Positions 35,283 through 44,213 are shown, counted from the first letter of the stretch. The stretch is 64,000 nt of DNA from Nocardioides szechwanensis (GCF_900103935.1 NZ_FNIC01000004.1:310001-374000), one strand, 5' to 3'. Numbers and translations are program-made. Notes: generated by a model from the sequence alone, not told the origin.

Positions 35283-36662
35283 GTGGCCCTTCTCGACGAC
35301 GTCGGTGAGCTGACCGGCAAGCGCTTCCGCAGCATGAGCTTCGTGGGTGGCGGCTCGCTGCCACCGGTGGACGCGACCGGGCTCCCACCCGGCCCCAGGT
35401 GGCCGGCGCTGGCCCAGACCGCGGCGCTGCTGCGGTTCCGGCACCGGTTCCACCCCTACCTGCACCGCAAGTACGGCGACGTGTTCACCGTGCGGCTGGT
35501 GCCCAAGGGCCGGCCGCTGGTGTTCTTCACCCGGCCCGAGCACACCAAGGAGATCTTCGCGGGCGACCCCGACGTCTTCCACGCCGGCAAGGCCAACTCG
35601 ATCCTCGGCCCGATCATGGGCCAGCACTCTCTGCTGCTCCAGGACTCCCTCGAGCACAAGCGGGCGCGCAAGCTGCTGATGCCGGCCTTCAACGGGCACG
35701 CGCTGCGTGAGTACGAGGCGCTGGTCACCGAGCTCGCGCGCGCCGAGGTCGCCACCTGGCGCAGCGGCTCCGACTTCCGCTCGCTCGACCGGATGAACGC
35801 GCTCACGCTCGAGGTGATCCTGCGCGTGGTCTTCGGCGTCACCGACGGAGCGCGGCTCGCCGAGCTGCGCCCGCGGGTCAACGCCACCGTCGACATCAGC
35901 CCCGCGATCCTGCTCGGCTGGGGCTACCCGCGGCTCCAGCGGTTCGGCCCGTGGAAGCGCACCGTCGACAACCAGTACGCACTCGACCGGCTGATGTATG
36001 CCGAGATCCGCGAGCGGCGCCTGGCCCCCGACCTCGCCGAGCGGACCGACGTACTGTCCCGGCTGATGCTGGCCGGCGCCGACGAGGGCGACACGCTCGA
36101 CGACACGGAGCTGCGCGACCAGCTCGTCACGCTGCTGCTCGCTGGCCACGAGACCACCGCGACCGCTCTGTCGTGGGCGCTCTACGAGGTCGGCCGCAGC
36201 CCGGAGCTGCTGGCCCGCACGCAGCGCGCCGCCGACGAGGGCGACGACGCCTGGCTCGACGCGGTGCTCAAGGAGGCGATGCGCCTGCACCCGGTGATCC
36301 CGATGGTGGTGCGCACGCTGATGAAGCCCGCGACCATCGGCGGCGTGGACGTGCCGGCCGGCGCCACCGTCGGCCCGTCGATCATCGTCAGCCACCAGCG
36401 CACCGAGGCGTTCCCCGACCCCGAGGTCTTCCGCCCCGAGCGCTTCCTCGGCCACAACCCGCCGCCCAACACCTGGATCCCGTTCGGCGGCGGCGTACGC
36501 CGCTGCATCGGCGCCGGCTTCGCGATGATGGAGGGCGTCGCTGTGCTGCGCGAGGTCTTCCGGGAGCACGGCGTCGAGGCGCTCGGCCAGGACGAGCCCA
36601 AGGTCCGCAACATCACCAGCGTCCCCCGCAACGGAGCCCGGATCCGCACCACCTCCCGCTGA
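35283..36662 (+). CDS. Cytochrome P450
   Basis: A 459-residue haem monooxygenase. Standard signatures are intact: I-helix LLLAGHETTATALSWALYEV, ExxR in DAVLKEAMRLHPVIP, PERF region EVFRPERFLGHNPPPNTWIP, and the haem loop FGGGVRRCIGAGFA with Cys408 as the iron ligand. The sequence style (LPPGPRWPALAQTAALLRFR near the start) resembles the actinobacterial CYP groups related to class-II-like fatty acid or terpene hydroxylases, but substrate cannot be assigned. The sucrase-ferredoxin-like gene just upstream is the best candidate redox partner in sight. Confidence 0.95.
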   Translation: MALLDDVGELTGKRFRSMSFVGGGSLPPVDATGLPPGPRWPALAQTAALLRFRHRFHPYLHRKYGDVFTVRLVPKGRPLVFFTRPEHTKEIFAGDPDVFHAGKANSILGPIMGQHSLLLQDSLEHKRARKLLMPAFNGHALREYEALVTELARAEVATWRSGSDFRSLDRMNALTLEVILRVVFGVTDGARLAELRPRVNATVDISPAILLGWGYPRLQRFGPWKRTVDNQYALDRLMYAEIRERRLAPDLAERTDVLSRLMLAGADEGDTLDDTELRDQLVTLLLAGHETTATALSWALYEVGRSPELLARTQRAADEGDDAWLDAVLKEAMRLHPVIPMVVRTLMKPATIGGVDVPAGATVGPSIIVSHQRTEAFPDPEVFRPERFLGHNPPPNTWIPFGGGVRRCIGAGFAMMEGVAVLREVFREHGVEALGQDEPKVRNITSVPRNGARIRTTSR

Positions 36663-36674
36663 CGGTCGAAGCGG

Positions 36675-37115
36675 TCAGGCTGCGAGCGGCCCGAGGTCGA
36701 CGGTCTCGGCGATCGCCTCGAACACGTCGTAGTAGTCGCCGTAGTCCTCGCGGGCGACCGAGCAGGTCAGCGTGACCCCGAGCCCGCCGACGACCCACGC
36801 CCACTGGTCGCACAGCAGGTCGGCGGCGCCGACCCGGTGGGCGAAGCGCCGGTAGGCGACGTCGTGGCCGTCGAGGTCGTAGGTGTCGTCGTCCTCCAGG
36901 GCGAAGTCGTCGAGGCGCTCGGCCAGCTCGTCCATCGCGTCGTCCCGCCAGGACTCCAGGTCGCGGTCGACCGGCGTGCAGGTGAGGGTCAGCTCAGGAC
37001 GTACGCCGCTCGCGGGCAGCGTCGTCGCCCGGGCGGCCATCAGGACGCCGTGGGCTGGGTCGGATCGCCGCCGCCAGCTGGGCGGCACGGCGATCCCGAG
37101 GTCACCGCGGGCCAT
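36675..37115 (-). CDS. Conserved hypothetical protein of a WXG100-like gene group
   Basis: A 146-residue soluble acidic protein with no signal peptide. It starts MARGDLGIAVPPSWRRR, has PELTLTCTPVDRDLESWRDD, a DDFALEDDDTYDLDGHDVAY stretch and VVGGLGVTLTCSVAREDYGD near the end. The layout (amphipathic strand start, short helices, repeated strand LTLTC) recalls DcrB/LpqN-like folds, but that is a weak impression. The start overlaps the preceding WXG100-like gene by 14 bases, so it is co-translated with it and may act as chaperone or immunity factor for it. Confidence 0.65.
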   Translation of the reverse strand: MARGDLGIAVPPSWRRRSDPAHGVLMAARATTLPASGVRPELTLTCTPVDRDLESWRDDAMDELAERLDDFALEDDDTYDLDGHDVAYRRFAHRVGAADLLCDQWAWVVGGLGVTLTCSVAREDYGDYYDVFEAIAETVDLGPLAA

Positions 37116-37899
37116 CGGACAGCTCCCAGCTGATCGGCACCGGCGCGGCCAGCGAGGCCGGTGCCCAGTCGTCCTCGGAGGCCGACTCCCAGTCGTCCTG
37201 GACGGCGACCGGGGCGGGTGACGTGGTGGGCACGGAGGACGCCGTGGGCTCGGCGGTCGGCGCCGGCGGCGCCGACCCGGCCGGCGGATCGGGCTCCGGC
37301 TGCGGGTCCGGCTGCCGGTCGGATCGAGGGTCGGGCTGGGGCTCCGGCAAGGGCTCCGGCACGGGTTCCGGGACCGGGTCGGGGAGCGGCAGCCCGAACG
37401 GCCCGCCCGCGATCGGCGCCGGCGCCTGGGTTCCGGCGTGCTCCGCGAGCGTGACCTGCCAGTCGTGGTGAGCCCGGTGCTCGACGCGGCGGGCCTCGTG
37501 CACCGCGCCCTCGACCATCCGGAACACCTCGCGCTGGTGCTCGTCGGCGTAGGGGCCGGGTGGCTGGATCTCGAGCCCGACGATCACGAGGTGGTCGCGG
37601 GCCAGCGCGCGGGCACGCCTCAGGACCCGGCGTACGCCGTCGAGGTTGGTGGCGAGCTCGTCGAGGGCGACGGCGACCGCGCGCTGGGCCGACGCGGTGC
37701 CGACCGCGTCGTCGCGCAGCCGGCCCGCGCTGCCGCGGTAGGCGTCGCCGCTGAGGCCCTCGAAGTCGTCGGCCGGCAGGGACGCCTGGTGGCCGAGGAA
37801 CCGGGTCGTGTCGTCGAGCGACTCAGCGAGCGTGTCGAGGCGGCGGGCGGCCCGCCAGCAGGACTCGGGGTCGCCCTCGAAGTAGGTGCTCAGTGTCAT
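37102..37899 (-). CDS. WXG100-like protein with Pro-rich tail, putative type VII substrate
   Basis: A 265-residue protein. Residues 1-145 form a helical bundle like ESX/LXG-type substrates ([60 protein letters not shown]). Residues about 155-230 are a PEP/PDP-rich linker (PEPVPEPLPEPQPDPRSDRQ), and the end is acidic with WESASEDDWAP. There is no signal peptide or membrane segment. It overlaps the preceding small gene by four bases (ATGA). A type VII secretion role is inferred from the helical fold and pairing; no ESX machinery gene is in the window. Confidence 0.65.
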   Translation of the reverse strand: MTLSTYFEGDPESCWRAARRLDTLAESLDDTTRFLGHQASLPADDFEGLSGDAYRGSAGRLRDDAVGTASAQRAVAVALDELATNLDGVRRVLRRARALARDHLVIVGLEIQPPGPYADEHQREVFRMVEGAVHEARRVEHRAHHDWQVTLAEHAGTQAPAPIAGGPFGLPLPDPVPEPVPEPLPEPQPDPRSDRQPDPQPEPDPPAGSAPPAPTAEPTASSVPTTSPAPVAVQDDWESASEDDWAPASLAAPVPISWELSDGPR

Positions 37900-38177
37900 G
37901 ACAGCTCCTGGTCGTGGATGAGGTCGAAGCCCCAGCCCACGGTGCCGTCGAGCACCGAGGACGACGAGACGAAGGTGTCGAGGGCGTCACCGAGGCGGCG
38001 CATCCCGTCGGCGGTGGCGGCGGCCTGGGCGAGCAGCCGCTCCAGTCCCTCCTGGGTGACGCAGCCGGAGCGGCCGGCGTCGGGCATCGGGATCCGGGAC
38101 TCGTCGTCGAGGTCCAGACCGTGACGGATCAGGTCGCGGCTCGCGCGCCGCAGCACTCGCAGGTCGATGGTGAACAT
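37896..38177 (-). CDS. Small WXG100-like (EsxA/B-type) protein
   Basis: About 93 residues from ATG 38177 ([20 protein letters not shown]), ending [51 protein letters not shown]. Length, helix-turn-helix layout and lack of a signal peptide fit the ESX partner proteins, though the classical WxG turn is not evident. It is the first gene of a three-gene overlapping set. The divergent yjdM gene begins 80 bases away. Confidence 0.6.
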   Translation of the reverse strand: MFTIDLRVLRRASRDLIRHGLDLDDESRIPMPDAGRSGCVTQEGLERLLAQAAATADGMRRLGDALDTFVSSSSVLDGTVGWGFDLIHDQELS

Positions 38178-38256
38178 GGCCGGAGCCTGCTCGCGACGGC
38201 GTACCCCCGAAACCGGGCCGGTCTCGGCCTGTGGAAACACGCCTACGCTGAGCGTC

Positions 38257-38619
38257 ATGAGCGACACCACCCCCGAGACCCAGGTCCACTGCCCCGAGTG
38301 CGGCAGCGAGCACACCTACGAGCTGGGCGGGCTGACCGTCTGCTCGATGTGCGCGTTCGAGTGGTCGCCGGACGACGTGGCGCCCGCGGTCGAGCAGGCA
38401 CGGGTGGTCAAGGACTCGGTCGGCAACGTGCTCGCCGACGGCGACACGGTGGTCGTGGTCAAGGACCTCAAGGTCAAGGGGCAGGCGACCGCGATCAAGG
38501 TCGGCACCAAGGTCCGCAACATCCGCCTCGTCGAGGGCGTCGGCGACCACGACATCGACTGCAAGGTCGACGGCTTCGGCCCGATGCAGCTCAAGTCGAG
38601 CGTGGTGAAGAAGGCCTAG
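38257..38619 (+). CDS. yjdM: YjdM/PhnA family zinc-ribbon protein
   Basis: A 120-residue protein from ATG 38257. An N-terminal zinc ribbon ([23 protein letters not shown]) is followed by the conserved PhnA domain ([60 protein letters not shown]). Once linked to phosphonate use, its real role is unclear. A TACGCT element at 38244-38249 lies seven bases before the ATG, suggesting a leaderless mRNA. No phosphonate genes are nearby. Confidence 0.93.
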   Translation: MSDTTPETQVHCPECGSEHTYELGGLTVCSMCAFEWSPDDVAPAVEQARVVKDSVGNVLADGDTVVVVKDLKVKGQATAIKVGTKVRNIRLVEGVGDHDIDCKVDGFGPMQLKSSVVKKA

Positions 38620-38635
38620 GGAGACCCGCCCTGGC

Positions 38636-39715
38636 TCAGCGGATGGTGCCGACCCCCGGGACCAGCGGCAGGTCGAGCGCGGTGACCCAGCCGGCGGGCA
38701 GGGCGTTGACGGCGGGTACGGCGTTCAGTGCGCGCAGGCCGGTGGCCAGGCAGCCGGCGACGGCGGGTGAGCGCCCCGAGCCGTCGGTGAAGCGGAACGA
38801 CGTCTCCTGGCTGATCGAGGGCGAGCCGGTGATGTCGACGCGGTAGACGTCGTCCTGGGAGCCGGCCGGCCAGTCGGGCGCGGCGTCGAGGCCGATCCGG
38901 TTGACGTGCTCCAGCGAGATCACCTCGCGGCCCTGGAAGATCCCGTTGATCGTGAAGCGGATCGCCGCGACGTTGCCGGCCTCGATCACGCCCTTGGCGG
39001 TCTTGCGGTCCTCGGGGGTCACCCACTTCTCCCACGTGGTGGTGATGTCGTCGAGCTCGATGCCGGCGGCGTGCGCGATCATCGGCACGGTGGCGCCCCA
39101 GGCCATGATCAGCAGGTCCGGGATCTCGAGCAGCGGGGTGAACTCCGGCGGCCGGCCGATGCCCATCTCGTCCTCGTAGTCACCCTCGTAGTCGGTGTAG
39201 TCCAGCAGCTCGGAGGCTCGCACCGACTCCACCTCGCCGCACAGCCCCATCAGGGTCAGCGGGAACAGGTCGTTAGCGAAGCCGGGGTCGATACCCGTCG
39301 TGAAGCACGACGCGCCACCCTCCTCGCACGCGGCGGTGATCGGGTCGATCCACGCGGCGGGGTTCTGCTTCATGCCCGGCCACACCCACGGAGTCATCGC
39401 CGTCGAGCAGACGTCGATGCCGGCGCGCAGGAAGGCGCTCATGACGCGGATGTTGTCGTCGGCGTACTGCGCCGTCGGTCCGTAGTGGACCAGCGCGTCC
39501 GGCTTCAGCGCCACCAGGTCGTCGACCGAGTCGGTCGCGAGCACCCCGGTGTTGCCGATCCCGCAGATCTCGCCGGCGTCCTTCCCGACCTTGTCGGGGT
39601 TGCTGACGCCGACGCCGACCAGCTCGAAGACGGGGCTCTTCACGATCTCGGCGATCACCATCTTGCCGACCACCCCGGTGCCCCACACGACGACGCGCTT
39701 GATCTCGGGCTTCAT
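38636..39715 (-). CDS. DapB-like NAD(P)-dependent dehydrogenase family protein
   Basis: A 359-residue protein with an N-terminal Rossmann fold (KRVVVWGTGVVGKMVIAEIV) and a C-terminal domain like dihydrodipicolinate reductase and 2,4-diaminopentanoate dehydrogenase. Blocks: VGVSNPDKVGKDAGEICGIG, DALVHYGPTAQYADDNIRVM, TTGIDPGFANDLFPLTLMGL, ELLDYTDYEGDYEDEMGIGR. It is not the lysine-pathway DapB, being longer and lacking that enzyme's His/Lys loop. In actinobacteria such proteins occur in lipid or steroid catabolic clusters. It is the last gene of the leftward operon, overlapping the sulfotransferase gene by four bases. Confidence 0.85.
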   Translation of the reverse strand: MKPEIKRVVVWGTGVVGKMVIAEIVKSPVFELVGVGVSNPDKVGKDAGEICGIGNTGVLATDSVDDLVALKPDALVHYGPTAQYADDNIRVMSAFLRAGIDVCSTAMTPWVWPGMKQNPAAWIDPITAACEEGGASCFTTGIDPGFANDLFPLTLMGLCGEVESVRASELLDYTDYEGDYEDEMGIGRPPEFTPLLEIPDLLIMAWGATVPMIAHAAGIELDDITTTWEKWVTPEDRKTAKGVIEAGNVAAIRFTINGIFQGREVISLEHVNRIGLDAAPDWPAGSQDDVYRVDITGSPSISQETSFRFTDGSGRSPAVAGCLATGLRALNAVPAVNALPAGWVTALDLPLVPGVGTIR

Positions 39716-40869
39716 CGGTCAAAGGCCTTTCGTACGTCGGTCTCGGTCAGGCCGTAGTCGGCCAGGTCGTACTTGTGCGACGGCTTCGCCGAGCCCGACC
39801 GCGACTCGCGGTCGATCTCGGTGACCGCCTGCTCCGCCTCGGGCGTCCAGTCGAGGGCGAAGCGCTCGTAGACGCCGCGGACGGTACCGAGCGGGTCGGA
39901 GACCAGGTCCTTGAAGGCGACGTCGACGAACTGCGACTGGTCGTACTTCGGCCGGGCGTCGTGGAACGCGTGGTAGGCCCGGGCCCACAGGTCGAGCTGG
40001 GTCCGGCCGATCACGTCACCGACGTACGTCGTGCTGTGGCCGAGCGTGGTCTCGGCCGACAGCGAGCAGGACGACGCGATGCAGACCACCGGGTCGCGGT
40101 GCGTGTAGACGATGAGCGCGTCGGGGTAGACCGTCATCAGCGCGTCGAGCGCGGTCATGTGCGACGGGTTCTTGAGCACCCAGCGCTTGTCGGCGTCGTT
40201 GAGCCCGACCAGCTGGAGGTTCTGCTTGTGCCGCGCGTAGGCGTCGGTCCAGTCCTGGCCGGCCAGCCACTCGGTGTAGCGCGGCACGTTGGCCAGCGAC
40301 TCGTAGGAGTTGGACTTGCCGGTCTGGCGCAGCAGCCGCCAGCACTCCTCGACCGTGGTCGCATCCATGTAGTGGATGCCCATGAACTCCGGCGACTCCA
40401 CGTGGTGGGCCGAGAACGCCTGCTGCATGGCGTTGAAGATCGGGTCGGACTCCCAGGTGTCGCGCGGGGGCCGCGGCTGCGGGTACTGCGTCAGCCACAT
40501 CTCGAGTCCCTGGGCGCTGGGGTCCGCGTGCAGGTAGCGGTGCAGCGCCGTGGTGCCGGTGCGCGGCAGGCCCATCAGGAAGATCGGCCGCTCGATGGGC
40601 ACGGCGCGGTGCTCCGGGTGCGCGGCGAACTGCGCCTGCGTGAGCAGCACCCCCACCAGCGCCGACTTCACCTCGGAGCGCTGGAAGTAGCTGCCTCGCG
40701 GGGTCAGCCCCGCCTCCGGCGAGGACAGGTCCTCGGTGAGGACCCGCAGGCCCTCCTCATGGGCCGTGCCGCCGAAGTCGCTCATGCCCGTAGTGCGTAC
40801 GGCGGCCGCGACGATGTCCTCGTAGGACCCGACGTCGGGCCGCTCCCGCACCATGATGTTGTCGGACAT
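39712..40869 (-). CDS. Sulfotransferase family protein
   Basis: A 385-residue protein. The PAPS 5'-phosphosulfate loop is IFLMGLPRTGTTALHRYLHA, and the 3'-phosphate region is LIVYTHRDPVVCIASSCSLS. Other family parts: HYMDATTVEECWRLLRQTGK, RWVLKNPSHMTALDALMTVY, QFVDVAFKDLVSDPLGTVRG. Such proteins are frequent in actinobacterial lipid and steroid gene clusters, where the acceptor is usually not known. It is the fourth gene of the leftward operon, one base after the SDR stop. Confidence 0.9.
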   Translation of the reverse strand: MSDNIMVRERPDVGSYEDIVAAAVRTTGMSDFGGTAHEEGLRVLTEDLSSPEAGLTPRGSYFQRSEVKSALVGVLLTQAQFAAHPEHRAVPIERPIFLMGLPRTGTTALHRYLHADPSAQGLEMWLTQYPQPRPPRDTWESDPIFNAMQQAFSAHHVESPEFMGIHYMDATTVEECWRLLRQTGKSNSYESLANVPRYTEWLAGQDWTDAYARHKQNLQLVGLNDADKRWVLKNPSHMTALDALMTVYPDALIVYTHRDPVVCIASSCSLSAETTLGHSTTYVGDVIGRTQLDLWARAYHAFHDARPKYDQSQFVDVAFKDLVSDPLGTVRGVYERFALDWTPEAEQAVTEIDRESRSGSAKPSHKYDLADYGLTETDVRKAFDR

Positions 40870-40870
40870 G

Positions 40871-41710
40871 TCAGCTGTGGAACTCGCCGCAGTCGACGGT
40901 CAGCATCTGGCCGGTGACGGCGGAGGCCAGGTCGCTGGCGAGGAACAGTGTCGCGCGGGCGACCTCCTCGGAGGAGGCGAGGCGCTTGAGGTCGGTGGGC
41001 CCGGCCTTGTCGGCGTAGATCTCCTCATGGGTCTTCTCCTCGACAGCCGCGAGGAAGTCGAAGTAGCCGCGGTTGACGTCCTCGTAGATGTAGGACGGCG
41101 CCACGCTGTTGACCCGGATGCCGCGCGGCCCCAGCTCGGTCGCGAGCGACGAGGCCAGGTGCTCGAGCGCGCCCTTGGACAGCTTGTAGCCGGCGTACTC
41201 GGGCTGCGAGGAGAACGAGACGCACGAGTTGAGCATGATCAGCGAGCCCTTGCTCTCCGAGAGCGCGTCGGCGAACAGCGCCGAGAGCCGCAGCGGGGCG
41301 AAGACGTTTGTCTCGTTGACCTTCGCCAGCTTGCGCGGGCTGATCTGGGTGATGGGGTCCATCGGCGGGATCGTGAACGCGTTGTTGATGACGCAGTCGA
41401 CGCGGCCGAACGCCTCGAGGGTCTTGTCGCGCAGGTTGACCCGCGAGTCCTCGTCGGTCACGTCGGTGACCACGGCCACGACCTTCCCGCCGTGGCCCTC
41501 GAGCTCCGCCTGGAGCTCGAGCAGCCGCGACTCGGTGCGGCTCGCGATCACCAGGTCGGCGCCCATCTTGGCGGCCTCCTCGGCCAGCGACCGGCCGAGG
41601 CCGGGTCCGATGCCGGAGATGACGATGACCTTGCCCTTCAGCAGGGCTACGGGGGTGTAGCGCTCCTCGATCGAGGTGTCGTGTGCCTCGGCGTATCCAA
41701 GCTCGCTCAA
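40871..41710 (-). CDS. Short-chain dehydrogenase/reductase
   Basis: A 279-residue SDR from TTG 41710, which overlaps the DUF1214 stop by four bases (TTGA); this coupling decides the start. Cofactor motif variant VIVISGIGPGLGRSLAEEAA (GxxPGLG in place of the usual TGxxxGIG), DVTDEDS, NNAF (for NNAG), the catalytic Ser in LIMLNSCVSFSSQPEYAGYK with Tyr and Lys in YAGYKLSKGALEHLA, and the closing LTVDCGEFHS. The Asn-Ala-Phe and Gly-Pro variants are typical of a subgroup seen with F420 monooxygenases. It is the third gene of the operon. Confidence 0.9.
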   Translation of the reverse strand: MSELGYAEAHDTSIEERYTPVALLKGKVIVISGIGPGLGRSLAEEAAKMGADLVIASRTESRLLELQAELEGHGGKVVAVVTDVTDEDSRVNLRDKTLEAFGRVDCVINNAFTIPPMDPITQISPRKLAKVNETNVFAPLRLSALFADALSESKGSLIMLNSCVSFSSQPEYAGYKLSKGALEHLASSLATELGPRGIRVNSVAPSYIYEDVNRGYFDFLAAVEEKTHEEIYADKAGPTDLKRLASSEEVARATLFLASDLASAVTGQMLTVDCGEFHS

Positions 41711-42861
41711 GAGATCATCCTTCGGGCTACGGAGCGCTGTCGCGCGGCGATGCGCTCGGCGTACTCCTCGGTGGTGATGGGGGTGAAGTGCGGGAGCAGG
41801 TCGGGGACGTCGGCGAGCTTGACGACCTGGATGGTCGGGCCGTCGGCGTCCTGGGTCAGGTCGCGCTCGAGGCGCTGCCAGCGCAGCATCATCGAGCCGG
41901 TGCGGTGGCCCGTCGTCTCGAGCCAGTTGGCGATCCCGGGGTTGCCCTCGGAGATCACGAAGCGCATCACGCCGTCGGGGTCGGTGACCGCCTGGGCTTT
42001 GGTGAGCGAGGTCTGGTGGGTCTCGTAGTCGGTCGAGGCGTACCAGTCGGAGCCGATCTGGATCGCCTGGTAGCTGCAGTCGGTGCACACCGGCACCGAC
42101 ACGATCATCGCCTCGTCCTCGGCGAGCTCGTAGTGGCCGATCGACGAGCGCTGCGACGCCAGGCCGCCCGGCGTCGACTGCGGTGCGGTCAGGGTGTTGA
42201 CCGGCTCCTTGTACTGGAAGAACTGGGGGAAGGCGAACCACGTCTGGATGCTGCCGACCAGGCTGCGCGCGGCCACCTCGTACTTCTTGCGCAGCAGGTC
42301 CGCGGTCAACGGCTTGGCCGGTCTGCCCATCGTGTCCGGGCGCTCGATCGTCAGCGTGCCGCGCAGCTCGGTGTCCCAGTCGTTGAAGACCTCGCGCACG
42401 ATCATGGTCTTGGCGCCGGGCTCCGCGACGTAGGTGAACTCGAACGTGCCGTCCGGCGCGATGTCGAGCTCACGGTCGTCGAAGGCCATCAGCGACGTGG
42501 CCGCCGAGTCGGCGCTGTAGGTGCCGGCCATCACCTGGAAGGACAGGTCCGCGCTGGTGCCGCGGCACCCGCGTACGACGTACTCGACACCCTCGCGCAG
42601 GTAGGCGTTGAAGTAGACCGCGTCCGGGTTGTCCAGCCCCTGCCGGGAGAACTGGTGCGTGGGGTTGATGAACAGCGGCCGGTCGAGGTCGTAGTCGAAG
42701 GCCATCTGCATGGCCATCCGGATCCGCCCGGCCAGGTAGTCGTAGCCCTCGAGCCGGTCCTGCTCGGTGCGGATGAACGGCGCGTTGGCGATGAGCTCTT
42801 CGGCTTCGGCAATCGCGTCCTGGAGGGGCTTGGTCAGCCCGAGTGACCCAGTCACAGTCAT
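41707..42861 (-). CDS. DUF1214 domain protein
   Basis: A 384-residue protein from ATG 42861, overlapping the preceding stop by four bases. It has the DUF1214 C-terminal beta domain (VRGCRGTSADLSFQVMAGTY, TFEFTYVAEPGAKTMIVREV, DWDTELRGTLTIERPDT) and a long helical end with VCTDCSYQAIQIGSDWYAST. The family is common in actinobacteria and proteobacteria with no proved activity. Residues near GHRTGSMMLRWQRLE and TPITTEEYAERIAARQRSVA close the protein. It is the second gene of the leftward operon, likely working in the same catabolic route. Confidence 0.85.
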   Translation of the reverse strand: MTVTGSLGLTKPLQDAIAEAEELIANAPFIRTEQDRLEGYDYLAGRIRMAMQMAFDYDLDRPLFINPTHQFSRQGLDNPDAVYFNAYLREGVEYVVRGCRGTSADLSFQVMAGTYSADSAATSLMAFDDRELDIAPDGTFEFTYVAEPGAKTMIVREVFNDWDTELRGTLTIERPDTMGRPAKPLTADLLRKKYEVAARSLVGSIQTWFAFPQFFQYKEPVNTLTAPQSTPGGLASQRSSIGHYELAEDEAMIVSVPVCTDCSYQAIQIGSDWYASTDYETHQTSLTKAQAVTDPDGVMRFVISEGNPGIANWLETTGHRTGSMMLRWQRLERDLTQDADGPTIQVVKLADVPDLLPHFTPITTEEYAERIAARQRSVARRMIS

Positions 42862-43736
42862 TCGTTGGCCTTGGCGATGATCTGGTCGGCGTACTTGTTG
42901 AGGTTGTCGATCTTGTCCTGGAGGGGCTCGGGGTCCGCGCCCATGATGTAGGGCACCCGGAAGCCCACGATGCAGTCGGTGACGCCCTTGTCCTCGAGGC
43001 GCTTGATGCCGTCGAGGTCGTAGGCGTCGTAGGAGATCACGTGCACCTCGAAGTCGTCGCGGGTGTCGCCTTCCTCCTTGCGGATCTCGGCGAGGCGGGT
43101 GAGCAGCCGGTCGAGCTCCTCGCCGTCGCCGCCGGCGTGCATCCAGCCGTCGCCCTTCAGCACGGCGCGGCGTAGCGCGTTGTCGACGTGGCCGCCGACC
43201 AGCAGCGGGATCTTCTCGCTGGCGCCGGGGCACTGCTTGAGCTCGTCGACCTGGTAGAACTCGCCGTCGTAGCCGAAGAACTCACCGGTGGTGAGCCCGC
43301 GCAGGATGTCCATGCACTCGTCCATGCGCTTGCCGCGCTTGGCCCAGTCGACGCCGAGGTTGGCGAAGTCCTCGGGCCACGGGGAGATGCCGACGCCGAG
43401 GCCGAGCCGGTTGACGGAGAGGAACGCCAGCGACGAGGCCTGCTTGGCGACCAGGACCGGGGGGCGCACCGGGAGCTTCAGCACGAACGGCGTGAGCCGC
43501 AGCGTCGTGGTCACCGCGAAGAGGTGCGCGCAGAGCACCATCGTCTCGATGAACTCCTTGCCGTCGAGGAAGGCGCGGTCGCCGGTGTCGGTGTAGGGGT
43601 ACTTGGAGTCGGAGTCCTTGGGGTAGATCAGGCTGTCGGCCACGGTCATGCTGGTGTAGCCGGCGGCCTCGGCCGCCTGGGCGAGCGGAGCGTAGAACTT
43701 CGCCTGGGTCATCGCTTCGGCGTAGGTGAATCGCAT
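42858..43736 (-). CDS. LLM class F420-dependent oxidoreductase
   Basis: A 292-residue luciferase-like TIM-barrel enzyme. Visible: MRFTYAEAMTQAKFYAPLAQ, AGYTSMTVADSLIYPKDSDS, TTTLRLTPFVLKLPVRPPVL, NRLGLGVGISPWPEDFANLG, RMDECMDILRGLTTGEFFGY, EKIPLLVGGHVDNALRRAVL, GDGWMHAGGD. These fit the F420-binding branch (TIGR03619-like). It should oxidise or reduce a lipid-type substrate with F420 or flavin. It is the first gene of the five-gene leftward operon, downstream of the KstR-like operator. Confidence 0.9.
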   Translation of the reverse strand: MRFTYAEAMTQAKFYAPLAQAAEAAGYTSMTVADSLIYPKDSDSKYPYTDTGDRAFLDGKEFIETMVLCAHLFAVTTTLRLTPFVLKLPVRPPVLVAKQASSLAFLSVNRLGLGVGISPWPEDFANLGVDWAKRGKRMDECMDILRGLTTGEFFGYDGEFYQVDELKQCPGASEKIPLLVGGHVDNALRRAVLKGDGWMHAGGDGEELDRLLTRLAEIRKEEGDTRDDFEVHVISYDAYDLDGIKRLEDKGVTDCIVGFRVPYIMGADPEPLQDKIDNLNKYADQIIAKANE

Positions 43737-43747
43737 GGGCGCAAGAC

Positions 43748-43761
43748 TAGAACGTGTTTCA
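43748..43761. promoter_or_regulatory. KstR-like operator
   Basis: TAGAACGTGTTTCA matches TnnAACnnGTTnnA, the consensus recalled for the steroid-catabolism repressor KstR of mycobacteria and rhodococci. It lies between the divergent LLM and SnoaL-like genes, 12 and 23 bases from their starts, so one bound repressor could control both directions. No kstR gene is in the window. Confidence 0.6.
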
Positions 43762-43783
43762 GTTTTCTGCCAGAGTTGAGCCT

Positions 43784-44209
43784 GTGGACCTTCAGACGCT
43801 CTCCGACCGGGCCGAGATCACCGACCTGCTGACGCGCTACACCCGCGCGATCGACACCGGGGAGTGGGACTGGCTCGACACCGTGTTCGCCCCCGACGCG
43901 CAGATCGACTACACGCAGTCGGGCGGCATCGCGGCGGCGTACCCCGAGGTGAAGCCGTGGCTGGCCGAGATGCTGCCGGCCTTCTTCCCCAAGCGGATGC
44001 ACACGCTGGGCCAGCTCGACATCCGCATCGACGGTGACGAGGCCAGCTGTTCGGCGTACTTCCACAACCCGATGCCCATGGATGACGGCGCCGGGGGCGA
44101 GAAGATCGTGGAGTTCGGCGGGATCTACCATCACACCCTGGCGCGTACGGCGGACGGTTGGCGCAGCGTGCGACTGTTCGAAGAGGTCGTCTGGAAGCGA
44201 GGGATCTGA
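43784..44209 (+). CDS. SnoaL-like / NTF2 fold protein
   Basis: A 141-residue cone-fold protein from GTG 43784 (MDLQTLSDRAEITDLLTRYT); a GTG at 43754 falls in the operator and is unlikely. RAIDTGEWDWLDTVFAPDAQ, MHTLGQLDIRIDGDEASCSA, YFHNPMP and RTADGWRSVRLFEEVVWKRG match the scytalone-dehydratase-like SnoaL_4 group, which includes dehydratases and steroid isomerases. Location beside the KstR-like site favours a role in steroid or other terpenoid breakdown. The next gene starts four bases after its stop. Confidence 0.85.
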   Translation: MDLQTLSDRAEITDLLTRYTRAIDTGEWDWLDTVFAPDAQIDYTQSGGIAAAYPEVKPWLAEMLPAFFPKRMHTLGQLDIRIDGDEASCSAYFHNPMPMDDGAGGEKIVEFGGIYHHTLARTADGWRSVRLFEEVVWKRGI

Positions 44210-44213
44210 GCCT

